Program-made: the position numbers and the translations under genes
Shown here: in pieces, positions 52,614 through 61,008 of the stretch
Layout: every line of letters starts with the position of its first letter
How positions within the stretch are numbered: the stretch's first letter is position 1
Origin: Streptomyces sp. LBL
Lineage (GTDB): Bacteria; Actinomycetota; Actinomycetes; Streptomycetales; Streptomycetaceae
Reading direction: 5' to 3'
Assembly (NCBI RefSeq): GCF_029893585.1
Contig: NZ_JARXYX010000016.1
Location: 1-64,000 of the forward strand
DNA length: 64,000 nucleotides
The notes under the pieces: model-generated
The model's database searches: none
Seen by the model: the letters and a program-made list of their open reading frames with translations, nothing else
What the model was told of the DNA's origin: nothing

Positions 52614-53561
52614 TCACAGGTCCAACACGAGCCGCTTCCCCCGGCACCGGGACACACAGATGAGCATGGTCTCACCGGCCTCCCGTTCCTCGTCGCTGAG
52701 CACCGAGTCCCGGTGGTCCGGGTCGCCCTCCAGCACGTCCGTCTCGCAGGTGCCGCAGGTCCCCTCGGTGCAGGAGAACAACACCTCCACGCCGGCGCCC
52801 CGCACGGCGTCGAGCACCGACATGTCCGCGGGGACGCTGAGCGTACGACCGCTGCGGGCCAACTCGACCTCGAACTCGGTGTTCTGGCCCACCTCCTGGA
52901 CCTTCGGCGCGAAACGCTCGACGTGCAGTGCTCCGGCCGGGCAGCGGGCCTCCACCGCGTCCAGCAGCGGCCCGGGGCCGCAGCAGTGGACGAGGGTGCC
53001 CTCGGGCAGGCCGTCCAGTACCGAGGCGAGGTCCAGCAGCCCGGTCTCGTCCTGGGGAGCGATCGTGACGCGGTCGCCGTACCCGCTCAACTCCTCGGTG
53101 AACGCCATGGACCGGCGGGTCCGGCCGCCGTACAGCAGGCTCCACTCGGCGCCCGCCGCCTCGGCCGCGGCCAGCATCGGCAGGATCGGGGTGATGCCGA
53201 TACCGCCCGCGATGAAGCGATAGCGCCGCGCGGGCCGCAGCGCGAAGTGGTTGCGCGGACCGCGCACCCGCAGCTTGTCGCCTCGTCCCAACTGCTCGTG
53301 CACATACGCGGACCCGCCGCGCCCGTCCGGTTCCCGCAGCACCGCGATCCGCCAGGCCGTCCGGTCCGCGGGATCACCGCACAGCGAGTACTGCCGCTCC
53401 AGGTCCGGCCCGAGGACCACGTCGACATGGGCGCCCGGCTCCCAGGCCGGCAGTTCCTCGCCCAGCGGGTGGCGCAGCGTCAGGGCGAGCACTCCATCGG
53501 CGGCGAACTCCCGCTCCTCGACGACGAGTTCGGAGACGAGTTCGGATTCGTACACACTCAT
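52614..53561 (-). CDS. vanB: oxygenase reductase, vanillate O-demethylase reductase-like
   Basis: A 315-aa class IA reductase with FMN/FAD, NAD and plant-type 2Fe-2S domains. The flavin motif RQYSLCGDP is near residue 60, the nucleotide-binding segment FIAGGIGITPILPML near 115, and the iron-sulfur cysteines in FSCTEGTCGTCETDV near 262 plus a C-terminal Cys. It transfers electrons from NAD(P)H to the Rieske oxygenase upstream. ATG at 53561 overlaps the stop of the 65-aa gene (ATGA) and has AAGGA upstream. Vanillate as substrate is inferred from VanA similarity. Confidence 0.87.
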   Translation of the reverse strand: MSVYESELVSELVVEEREFAADGVLALTLRHPLGEELPAWEPGAHVDVVLGPDLERQYSLCGDPADRTAWRIAVLREPDGRGGSAYVHEQLGRGDKLRVRGPRNHFALRPARRYRFIAGGIGITPILPMLAAAEAAGAEWSLLYGGRTRRSMAFTEELSGYGDRVTIAPQDETGLLDLASVLDGLPEGTLVHCCGPGPLLDAVEARCPAGALHVERFAPKVQEVGQNTEFEVELARSGRTLSVPADMSVLDAVRGAGVEVLFSCTEGTCGTCETDVLEGDPDHRDSVLSDEEREAGETMLICVSRCRGKRLVLDL

Positions 53562-53755
53562 GAGTCGATTCCTTGCGGTTGATGGCCTCGCGGTTGATGG
53601 CCTTCCGGGTGGCCGAGCATCCACTCCCACATCTCGACGGGGTCCTGGGCGGCGTGCTCGGCCCCGCAGTGACAGGTGCCGTGCAGGACGTCGGTGCCCG
53701 GCACCCAGTCGACGCGGTAGATCTCGCGCGGCCCTGCCGACGACAGCCCGGTCAC
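53558..53755 (-). CDS. 65-aa C-H-C motif protein between vanA and vanB
   Basis: A small protein with EIYRVDWVPGTDVLHGTCHCGAEHAAQDPVEMWEWMLGHPEG. The CHCGAEH segment gives closely spaced Cys-His-Cys and another His, suited to metal binding. The end repeats GHQP twice because a 15-bp DNA unit is duplicated. GTG at 53755 overlaps the VanA stop (GTGA), and its stop overlaps the VanB start (ATGA), so all three are coupled. Such a gene is not part of the classical vanAB pair; possible roles are electron transfer or metal insertion, but this is inference. Confidence 0.65.
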   Translation of the reverse strand: MTGLSSAGPREIYRVDWVPGTDVLHGTCHCGAEHAAQDPVEMWEWMLGHPEGHQPRGHQPQGIDS

Positions 53756-54819
53756 GGGAGTTTCTCCACCGGCTTGTCGCCCTCCTCGACCAGCCGGGCG
53801 AGGATACGCCGGGCGGCCAGACCACCGGTGTCGATGTTGATGCTCAGCTCCTGGTAGCCGGTCCGTTCGGTGCCGAGCGTCCTCTGCAGCAGGTTGAGCG
53901 CGTCGACGTCCTGCATGACCACCGTGTGGTTGTTGCCCCGCAGGAACTCGGTGACCTCGCCGTCCTCGATCGCCCAGTCCCGCGAGACCATCCAGAAGTC
54001 GTACACCTTGCCGTCGGCGGACGGAGTGATGGCGTACGTGATCTCGGTGTGGAAGCCGTTCGGGTCGCTGCCGTCCGCCTCCGGGAGGACGCCGACCGGC
54101 GCGATCCGGCTGTGCAACAGATACAGGCACGGCGCGTGGTACTCGATGTCCTGCCAGCGGGTGATCCGGCCCTCGATGCCGGTGGACCTCGCGTAGAACG
54201 GCGGGCACTCGGCGTCGTCCATGTGCCGGCTCACCCGCACGATCCCGGCGCCCTCGTCGACCTCGGTGGTGATGGGCGTCTCGGCGACCTCGGGAGTGCC
54301 GATGTACCCGCCGTGCAGATAGGTCTCGTGGGAGAGGTCGAGGAGGTTGTCGACGAGGAGACCGTAGTCGGCGTCGATCGGCTCCATGCCGCGCACGGTC
54401 GTCCAGCCGGGGGAGTCCAGGTGCCGCGCCCGCGGGATGGTCCCCGGGTCGGCGAGGGCCGGGTCGCCGATCCACACCCACACCAGGGAGTCCTGCTCCA
54501 CGACCGGGTACGAGGTGACGCGGGCCGTGCGCGGTATGCGCTTCTGCCCCGGCACGTACACGCACGTACCGGTCGTGTCGTACGTGAACCCGTGGTACCC
54601 GCACACGATCCGGTCGCCGTCGAGCCGACTCTCGGAGAGCGGATACCGGCGATGCACACAGCGGTCGTGCAGGACGACGGGCGTGCCGTCCTCCTCCGTC
54701 CGGTAGAACACGAGCGGCTCACCGAGAATCGTCCGGCCGAGCAACTCCTCACGCCCGACCTCGTGACTGTAGGCGGCGACGTACCACTGGTTCCTGGCGA
54801 AGGCGGTGGTGTGCGGCAT
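53752..54819 (-). CDS. vanA: Rieske non-heme iron oxygenase, vanillate O-demethylase-like
   Basis: A 355-aa oxygenase. The Rieske cluster ligands are C54, H56, C73 and H76 (CVHRRYPLSESRLDG...CGYH). The mononuclear iron site is DNLLDLSHETYLH near 155. Overall order and length fit VanA, which demethylates vanillate to protocatechuate and formaldehyde; other methoxy-aromatic demethylases are possible. Together with the hydroxycinnamate module in this window, ferulate could be converted to vanillate and on to protocatechuate. ATG at 54819 begins the operon; a palindrome lies 68 bp upstream. Confidence 0.86.
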   Translation of the reverse strand: MPHTTAFARNQWYVAAYSHEVGREELLGRTILGEPLVFYRTEEDGTPVVLHDRCVHRRYPLSESRLDGDRIVCGYHGFTYDTTGTCVYVPGQKRIPRTARVTSYPVVEQDSLVWVWIGDPALADPGTIPRARHLDSPGWTTVRGMEPIDADYGLLVDNLLDLSHETYLHGGYIGTPEVAETPITTEVDEGAGIVRVSRHMDDAECPPFYARSTGIEGRITRWQDIEYHAPCLYLLHSRIAPVGVLPEADGSDPNGFHTEITYAITPSADGKVYDFWMVSRDWAIEDGEVTEFLRGNNHTVVMQDVDALNLLQRTLGTERTGYQELSINIDTGGLAARRILARLVEEGDKPVEKLP

Positions 54820-54886
54820 CGTTGCGGCTCCCGTCGTTGGGTGATGGCGACATCGTCCGGAAGTGCGTCACCGGGGCACAATGCCT

Positions 54887-54903
54887 CTTCCGTCTCACGG
54901 AAG
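54887..54903. promoter_or_regulatory. 17-bp palindrome upstream of the van operon
   Basis: CTTCCGT-CTC-ACGGAAG is perfectly symmetric with a three-base centre, 68 bp before the oxygenase start. TTCCG/CGGAA arms are seen in IclR-type sites, and an IclR gene lies near the hydroxycinnamate genes. The regulator is not proven. Confidence 0.55.
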
Positions 54904-55390
54904 GGGCAGGGGAAACTGCCTGCTCAGGGCGGCGCTCGTCTGTAGAAGTGAAATGTGGGGTGCGCTGAGCCGACGACGTTGCTGAGCGTTTCCGTCGATG
55001 ATTGTGTCGAGTTTTACACTTCCGTTTTGCGAGTCATGGAAGCTCTGAGTGATTTATGACCCCGACGTCTCAGCTTCCAGCCGGGTTCGGCCCCGCTCCG
55101 CAGCACGCCCGAGCGATGAGGGCCGCACTGGGCGTGACCAGGTACTGCCACAGGTAGAGGTCTCTGATCCCCCGTACCGTCCGCGAGCGGGTGATGCTCA
55201 CCCTCTGGGTCGCGAAGACCGCCGAACAGACCGACCAGCAGGCAAGGGCGGTATGGAAGTCGACGGCATCCGCGTCGCGGTCTGGCCGCGCACCCCGTGC
55301 GGGTGCGCGATACGGCGCGGATGGCACGGGCACCGCGGCCGGCGACCGCGGTTCGGCGTTGCCGGCAGGCACATGCTCGCCAACGGCGGG
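54904..55390. other. non-coding stretch between van operon and MMPL gene
   Basis: About 490 bp with no gene I can support. The minus frame at 55070-55372 is open but reads as low-complexity shadow sequence without a ribosome site. An A/T-rich patch at 54990-55060 may be a promoter remnant. It may hold decayed sequence, but I cannot name it. Confidence 0.5.
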
Positions 55391-57733
55391 TCAGGTCTTC
55401 TGTGCTGTCGCGTGCTGCCGGGGAGCGGCAGGATGGGGAAGCGGGATCCTCTGCGCGAGTTTTTCGCCTTCGACATCCAGATCGGGCAGGAGACGGTCCA
55501 GCCACACGGGTATCCACCAGGCCTTCTCCCGTGCGAGCGCCATGGTGGCCGGGATGAACGTCATGCGGATCACGAACGCGTCTATGAGGATGCCGGCCGC
55601 CAGCGCGAATCCCGCCTGTTTGATCATGGGCTGGGCGTTGAAGATGAATCCGGCGAAGACCGACACCATGATCGTGGCCGCGGCGATCACGACGGCGCTC
55701 GCCCGGGCGAAGCCGGAGACGGTCGCGTCGAGCGGGTCGGCGCCGTGCATGCGGGCCTCGCGCATCGAGGTGACCAGGAACATCTGGTAGTCCATGGCCA
55801 GTCCATAGAGCACGCCGGTGACGATGATGGGCAGCAGGCTCACCACAGGTGCGCTCGCGTCGAGTCCGAACAGCGCCTGCAGCCAGCCCCATTGAAAGAC
55901 GGCCGTGGTGATACCGAAGGTGGCGGCGATGCTGAGCAGGAAGCCGACAGTGGCCATCACCGGGACGACGACCGAGCGGAAGACCAGGAGCAGGACGATC
56001 AGCGAGAGCCCGAGAACGGTGGCCACGTAGAGGGGCAGGACGTCCCCGAGGCGGTCGGACACGTCGATCGCGAGGGCGGTGAAGCCGGTGATGCCGATGG
56101 TGACGCCATGGGTTTCGCGGATCTCCCGGCTCTTGTCCCGCACGGAGGTGACGAGGTCCTTGGTGCCGTCGTCATTCGGTCCGTCGCCGGGAACGAGGCT
56201 GAGGACGGCCACGGTGCCGGCGGGGTTCATACCTGCCAGAGAGATCGAAGTGGCGCCCTCGGTGTCCTTCAGCTCGGAGACGACCGCGGTGAGGGCCGCG
56301 GGAGTGAGCGGCCGCCCGCTGTCGGAGGAGCGGGCGACGACCATGAGGGGGCCGTTGTGGCCGGGGCCGAAGGTGTCACTGACCGCCTCGTAGCTCTGGC
56401 GCTGTGCGGTGTCGGGGTTGTAGCTGGCGCCGGACGGCAGGCCCATCCTCATGTCGAGGGCTGGCAGCGCCAGAACCAGGGGGATCAGGAACGCCGCCGC
56501 GAGAGCGGGGTACTTGTGGCGGACCAGGCGTGATCCCCAGCGGGTGGCCCGTGTCCGTGCGGCGACGGAGGCCTGCTGCTGCGCCGTGCGTCGGGTTCCG
56601 GCCGAGCAGATGCGCTCCTTGACCAGGCCCAGGAGCGCCGGCAGCAGGGTCAGGGCGAGCAGGACGGTGATGGCGATCGTGACCGCGGCGGCGAGGGCCA
56701 TCGTGCTGAGCAGGGTGATACCGACCACCAACAGCCCGGCCAGGGCGATGATGACGGTGCTGCCGGCGAAGAAGACCGCGCTGCCGGCGGTACCGATGGC
56801 GCGGCCGGTCGCCTCGTGCGCGTCCAGGCCGGCGTCCAGGATGAGCCGCCGTTGCCGGTTGACGATGAACAGGGCGTAGTCGATGCCGACGGCGAGCCCC
56901 AGCATCAGGGCCAGTACGGCGGTGAGCGAGTGGATCTCGAAGACGGTGGAGAGAGTGAAGGCGCCGCCGACGCCCACCGTGACGCCGACCAGAGCGATGA
57001 CCAGGGGCAGGCCCGCCGCCACGACCGACCCCAGGGTGACCAGCAGGACGATGGCCGCCACCACGACGCCGACGATCTCACCGACGCCCACGATCTCGGG
57101 TATCTCCAGCATCGCCGCCGACGGCAGGACGTCGAGGTGGCCGCGTGCGGCCTGCTTCTCGGCGGCCTCGACGGTGCTGTCGATCGTGCCGGAGGGCAGC
57201 TCATAGGTCTGCTCGTCGAACTGGAACTGCATCAGGGCGGTGGAGCCGTCGGCCGAGACGACGACCCCGGGCACCGGTCGGCCGTCCTGCAGCAGCGGTG
57301 CCGGCACCTTGCCCCCCGTCGGTTGCCCAGCGGCTTCGGCCACCACTGCCTGGGACCGCAGCAGCGGACTCTTCTCCCCCTTCGACAGCTCCTCGGCGAG
57401 GACCTTGCGCGCGTCGATGACGTGGTCGTGGCGGTACACCGCGTCCACCGCGGCGATGAGGGCGGCGCGGCTGTCCTCGCCGTCGACCCGCGTCCCGTTC
57501 TGCACGCGGAACACCAGCATGCCCTGCCCGCCGGACGCCTCGGGAAGGGACTTCGCCAGATCGTCGATGACCTCCTGGGCGGGGGTGCCGTCGATGCGTA
57601 CCTCGTTGCTCAGCTTGACGGGGTTGACCACGAGCAGAGCCACCACGGCGGACACCACCGCCAGCCAGCCGGCGATCACATACCAGGGCCTGGCATAGGC
57701 GAAATGTCCCAGCCGGTACAGCAGTACAGACAT
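55391..57733 (-). CDS. MMPL/RND-family exporter
   Basis: A 780-aa inner-membrane protein with about twelve predicted helices in two MMPL repeats. Helix 1 is PWYVIAGWLAVVSAVVALLVVNP; the first repeat holds LALMLGLAVGIDYALFIVNRQRRLI (GIDYALF, proton-relay Asp) and the second GVLYGLAMDYQMFLVTSMREA. Large loops separate helices 1-2 and 7-8. It exports lipids, antibiotics or similar hydrophobic compounds. ATG at 57733 follows AAGGGAGAAGGG; the longer frame is not used. A TetR gene diverges across a 34-bp inverted repeat. Confidence 0.92.
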   Translation of the reverse strand: MSVLLYRLGHFAYARPWYVIAGWLAVVSAVVALLVVNPVKLSNEVRIDGTPAQEVIDDLAKSLPEASGGQGMLVFRVQNGTRVDGEDSRAALIAAVDAVYRHDHVIDARKVLAEELSKGEKSPLLRSQAVVAEAAGQPTGGKVPAPLLQDGRPVPGVVVSADGSTALMQFQFDEQTYELPSGTIDSTVEAAEKQAARGHLDVLPSAAMLEIPEIVGVGEIVGVVVAAIVLLVTLGSVVAAGLPLVIALVGVTVGVGGAFTLSTVFEIHSLTAVLALMLGLAVGIDYALFIVNRQRRLILDAGLDAHEATGRAIGTAGSAVFFAGSTVIIALAGLLVVGITLLSTMALAAAVTIAITVLLALTLLPALLGLVKERICSAGTRRTAQQQASVAARTRATRWGSRLVRHKYPALAAAFLIPLVLALPALDMRMGLPSGASYNPDTAQRQSYEAVSDTFGPGHNGPLMVVARSSDSGRPLTPAALTAVVSELKDTEGATSISLAGMNPAGTVAVLSLVPGDGPNDDGTKDLVTSVRDKSREIRETHGVTIGITGFTALAIDVSDRLGDVLPLYVATVLGLSLIVLLLVFRSVVVPVMATVGFLLSIAATFGITTAVFQWGWLQALFGLDASAPVVSLLPIIVTGVLYGLAMDYQMFLVTSMREARMHGADPLDATVSGFARASAVVIAAATIMVSVFAGFIFNAQPMIKQAGFALAAGILIDAFVIRMTFIPATMALAREKAWWIPVWLDRLLPDLDVEGEKLAQRIPLPHPAAPRQHATAQKT

Positions 57734-57795
57734 GCCCTTCTCCCTTCTCCGGCGCACCCTGCTGGGCACGCGCACCCGAACAAAATGAGAGGGTA

Positions 57796-57829
57796 CTACC
57801 AAACCGATAGTGGACTATCGAAACGGTAG
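57796..57829. promoter_or_regulatory. 34-bp inverted repeat, candidate TetR operator
   Basis: The half-sites are CTACC-N4-CGATAGT and its mirror ACTATCG-N4-GGTAG, with two bases between. Twelve of sixteen positions match. A further ctatcg occurs at 57834-57839. It lies between the divergent MMPL and TetR genes, as expected for control of a pump by its neighbour. Confidence 0.75.
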
Positions 57830-57887
57830 AGTGCTATCGTCCCGCAGGTGATTGAGTAGTCTGCGGTGCAGAACGGGAGGGTCAAAG

Positions 57888-58535
57888 ATGCCGAACGCCG
57901 CACCGCGCACACACCGGCTCCGCAGGGTTGACGCCCGCTCCAGCGCGGAGCGCATCATCGCGGCCGGACGCAATGTCCTCGGCGCGGGTGAGGGCTCTTT
58001 GGAGCAGATCGCCGCCGAGGCGGGCGTGGGCATCGCCACGCTCTACCGGCACTTCCCCAACCGGGAGGCCATCGTCCGGGCCGTCCTCGACGACATCCTC
58101 GAAACAGACCTCCTCCCACTGATCAACGACGCCACGGCCTCCCGCCACCCGCGCCAGACCCTCCTGGACATCGCCACCCGGCTACTCGACCTGATCACCG
58201 AGGAGCGGGGACTGGTCACCTTCGCCGCCAACTTCGCCGACGTCGCCGTGGACGCCCTCCAGCGCTTCACCGAGTCCCTCCGCCCCCTCCTCGAGCGCGC
58301 ACAGGAGCAGGGCGAGATCCGTACCGACCTCACTGCGGACGACATTCCGCACTTCATGGTCATGGGCATCGCCGGCCTCGCGCTCCCCGGCACCACACCG
58401 TCCATGCGCGCGCGCTTCATGGCCCTGCTCTTCGACTCGCTCAACCCCGCCAGCGCGTCTCCTCTCCCACCGGCACGCGCGGAAACGGACGATGACGGCC
58501 TTCGCGCCGCGATCAGCAGCGTCGTCCGGGACTGA
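57888..58535 (+). CDS. TetR-family regulator of the MMPL exporter
   Basis: A 215-aa regulator. The DNA-binding domain spans about residues 20-65 (AERIIAAGRNVLGAGEGSLEQIAAEAGVGIATLYRHFPNREAIV). The C-terminal domain belongs to the class with ADDIPHFMVMGIAGLALPG. ATG at 57888 is after GGGAGG. It likely represses the divergent exporter through the 34-bp inverted repeat and is released by an exported compound. Confidence 0.88.
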   Translation: MPNAAPRTHRLRRVDARSSAERIIAAGRNVLGAGEGSLEQIAAEAGVGIATLYRHFPNREAIVRAVLDDILETDLLPLINDATASRHPRQTLLDIATRLLDLITEERGLVTFAANFADVAVDALQRFTESLRPLLERAQEQGEIRTDLTADDIPHFMVMGIAGLALPGTTPSMRARFMALLFDSLNPASASPLPPARAETDDDGLRAAISSVVRD

Positions 58536-58585
58536 CTCCCGGAGCCGCGACCGCCCCCACGAGAGCCTGATCACCGCGAGGCAAA

Positions 58586-58615
58586 GGAGCCCCTCCACGA
58601 CGGAGTCCGGGCTCC
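58586..58615. terminator. possible terminator between convergent genes
   Basis: GGAGCCC at 58586-58592 and GGGCTCC at 58609-58615 can form a 7-bp stem with a 16-base loop, after the TetR gene. No T-run. The rest of the 295-bp gap (58536-58830) to the facing ATP-grasp gene has no gene. Confidence 0.35.
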
Positions 58616-58830
58616 CGGGAGTGAGGGGAGGGCGTGTCCGGTGCAGCCTCGTGCGTGTCGGATCCCTGGGTCAGAACGACCCGGCTCGGCCGATGACCAG
58701 CGCCGCCCTGTGCCGGGACCCGTGCGCTGTTCGGCGTGGTCTTCGGGCCCTTGGAGCTCTGCGTTCCAGCCCAGGCACTTCTATGACATCGAACCTTGAG
58801 CGAAGCACTCTTCAGGGCCCGTATGCCGCC

Positions 58831-59667
58831 TCAGTTGCGGGGCTGGGAGTCCAGGAACCGGTGGAGGGATGCCGTCATGCTCGCCACGAACGCGTCACGG
58901 GTCCGGTCGGAGACCAGGTCCAGGGACAGGTACGGGTTGAGGTCCTCCAGCTCTACGAGGAGTAGCTCGCCTTCCTGGGTGCGGCAGGCATCCACGCGCT
59001 GGATGCCGTGGTCGAGGGTGTTCCAGTCGATGAAGGGCCGGGCGAAGGCCAGGTCGGCGTCGGTGGGCTCGTAGGGCTCAAGGACCCAGCGCCGCTCGGG
59101 GTCGGGGGCGTGAAGGGCGTACTGGAAGGCGTCGTCGACGTAGTAGAAGGACACCTCGTAGCGGAAGTCGATGCGCGGCTGGACCAGGATGTCGCCGTAG
59201 GCCAGGTCGCTCAGCTGCTCTCGGGGCACGAAGGTCAGGCCGATGGAGTCCGCGCCCGCTTTCGGTTTGACCGCGTACTGGCCTGCCTCGGGCAGCAGGT
59301 GCAGGTCCTCGGGCCGGTCGATGGTGGGAATGACCGGGTATCCGGCGGCGGTCAGGTCCAGCAGGTACTGCTTGCCGGCCATGTCGCCGCGGCCGGACAG
59401 CGGGTTGTAGACCCGGATGCCACGGACCATGGCCTGCTCCCGGAAGGCGTCGTACTCCTTCTGGTAGTGCAGCACGGGCCCGCTGTTGCGGACCACGACC
59501 ACGTCGAAGGCGTCCATCAGGGCGGCGGCATCCAGCGGGTGGCACAGGGCGATGTCGAAGCCGTCGCGCAGTCGGGAGGTCAGGAAGATGTCCTCGTCGC
59601 AGTAGCGTCGCCCCCGGGCCAGGTAGGCGAGGTCGGTCACGAACAGGACTCTGCGGCGCTCGGGCAT
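58831..59667 (-). CDS. ATP-grasp ligase-like protein
   Basis: A 278-aa protein resembling RimK/glutathione-synthetase-type ATP-grasp enzymes. The N-terminal Rossmann-like part is VLFVTDLAYLARGRRYCDEDIFLTSRLRDGFD; the ATP-binding region covers QYAVKPKAGADSIGLTFV near residue 135 and VQPRIDFRYEVSFYYVDD near 165, and the metal-ligand end LLLVELEDLNPYLSLDLV lies near 245. It probably forms a peptide-like bond; substrates unknown. ATG at 59667 is seven bases after AAGGAG. Downstream end of a minus-strand run of redox genes. Confidence 0.8.
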   Translation of the reverse strand: MPERRRVLFVTDLAYLARGRRYCDEDIFLTSRLRDGFDIALCHPLDAAALMDAFDVVVVRNSGPVLHYQKEYDAFREQAMVRGIRVYNPLSGRGDMAGKQYLLDLTAAGYPVIPTIDRPEDLHLLPEAGQYAVKPKAGADSIGLTFVPREQLSDLAYGDILVQPRIDFRYEVSFYYVDDAFQYALHAPDPERRWVLEPYEPTDADLAFARPFIDWNTLDHGIQRVDACRTQEGELLLVELEDLNPYLSLDLVSDRTRDAFVASMTASLHRFLDSQPRN

Positions 59668-59700
59668 CGTGCATCTCCTTAGACGGTGACCCAAACCTAC

Positions 59701-60099
59701 CTATCCCGCGGAACACGGCCTCGGGCAGCCGCGTGGTCGCGGGACGCCAGCACGCCTTACAGCCGTACACCACGCCGTAAGAAAGGTGCCGCCGGTGTCG
59801 GCGACGGCCTGGACATGGAGGGCCGAGCGGTATCCGCTGACCGGCAGCGGCGCGTCGACATTCTCGTGGGTCAAGGTCCGTCGGGCGTCGGCCGGGGCCA
59901 CAAGTTGTTCCCGGTAGGTGTTGCCGTCCGTGCCGGTCAGGACGCGGATCGCGCCGGGCGTGAACTTGCTCTCGCCTTCGACGATGGCACTGTCCTGGAT
60001 GGCCGGGTGCCAGTCGGGCGGCCCGTTGAACCGTCGTACGACAGCCCATATGTCATCTGCGGAGCTGGTGAACACGGAACTCCAGTAGGCCTCAGCCAT
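59701..60099 (-). pseudogene. SRPBCC (START-like) protein with a broken C-terminus
   Basis: Residues 1-105 read as a polyketide-cyclase/dehydrase-like SRPBCC domain (MAEAYWSSVFTSSADDIWAVVRRFNGPPDWHPAI; YREQLVAPADARRTLTHENV; PVSGYRSALHVQAVADTGGTFL). After that the frame becomes an Arg/Pro-rich tail (AVRRAGVPRPRGCPRPCSAG) without the expected last strand and long helix, which normally bring the family to about 145-150 aa. A frameshift or deletion near 59770 is likely. The ATG at 60099 has AGGAGAAG upstream, so the gene was once well expressed. Confidence 0.6.
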
Positions 60100-60155
60100 G
60101 ACTTCTCCTGGGGGACTGAGGGGAGGCGGGCATCAGCTCGTCTCCCCTGCGTGAG

Positions 60156-60899
60156 TTACCAGTTCTGGCGGGTCGGGGAAATGACCAGGTCATTGACGGT
60201 GACATCGGCCGGCTGGTCGAGGGCGTAGACCACGGCATCCGCGATGCTGGCGGGCGTGATGGCGACGGCGTTCAGCTCCTGGGCAGCCTTGCGGCCGACC
60301 GGATCCGTGACCTTGTCCGCCCAGCCCGTGTCGATCACCCCCGGGCTGATCGTGGACGCCTTGATGCCCTCACGGACACCCAGCTCCTTGCGCATCGACT
60401 CGGTGACCGCCTGCACGAAGAATTTCGTCGCGCTGTACACACCCGCACCGTCACCGACCTGGTGGCCGGCCACCGAGTCCATGTTGAGGATGTGACCCGA
60501 GCCGTTGGCCAGCATCACCGGCAGAACCGCGTGGGTGGCGTTGAGATAGCCCCGGATGTTCACGTCGATCATCCGGTTCCAGTCGTCCAGCGCCCGGTCC
60601 TTCCAGTACGAGAACAGCATCAGGCCCGCGTTGTTCACGAGGATGTCGATGGTCCCGTACGTCTCGACCGCGAAATCAGCCAAGGCCTGAACGGAGTCGA
60701 TGTCCGTGACATCGGTGGTCTTGGCCGCGGCGGTGCCGCCGGCCTGGTGGATGTCGGCGACCACCTGCTCCAGGCCGGCCTGGTCGCGTGCGGCGGCGAC
60801 GACCTTGGCGCCGCGGGCGGCGAGTGCCTGGGCAGAGACGGCACCGATGCCGGAGGAGGCGCCGGTGATGACGACGACCTTGTCTTCGATGTAGTTCAT
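60156..60899 (-). CDS. SDR family oxidoreductase
   Basis: A 247-aa classical short-chain dehydrogenase. Motifs are GASSGIGAVSA (residues 13-23), NNAGLM near 90, Ser in ILNMDSVAG near 140, and YSATK near 155. The substrate is unknown; the C-terminus VVYALDQPADVTVNDLVISPTRQNW matches YdfG-like broad-range members. It is 109 bp downstream of the Old Yellow Enzyme gene in a minus-strand run. Confidence 0.9.
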   Translation of the reverse strand: MNYIEDKVVVITGASSGIGAVSAQALAARGAKVVAAARDQAGLEQVVADIHQAGGTAAAKTTDVTDIDSVQALADFAVETYGTIDILVNNAGLMLFSYWKDRALDDWNRMIDVNIRGYLNATHAVLPVMLANGSGHILNMDSVAGHQVGDGAGVYSATKFFVQAVTESMRKELGVREGIKASTISPGVIDTGWADKVTDPVGRKAAQELNAVAITPASIADAVVYALDQPADVTVNDLVISPTRQNW

Positions 60900-61008
60900 G
60901 AGGGTTTCCTGAGGGTGAAAGGTGGCGGCGGCAGTGCGGGTCCGGGGTGGGAGGCAGCACCCGCCCGTTGGTGACCGGAGCTGCGCGGGCCCGGGGCCCG
61001 CACGGCGC

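Noticed and set aside
55070..55476. Minus-strand frames upstream of the van operon as a small gene
   Set aside because: No ribosome site, no recognisable motif, and several overlapping shadow frames of equal quality.
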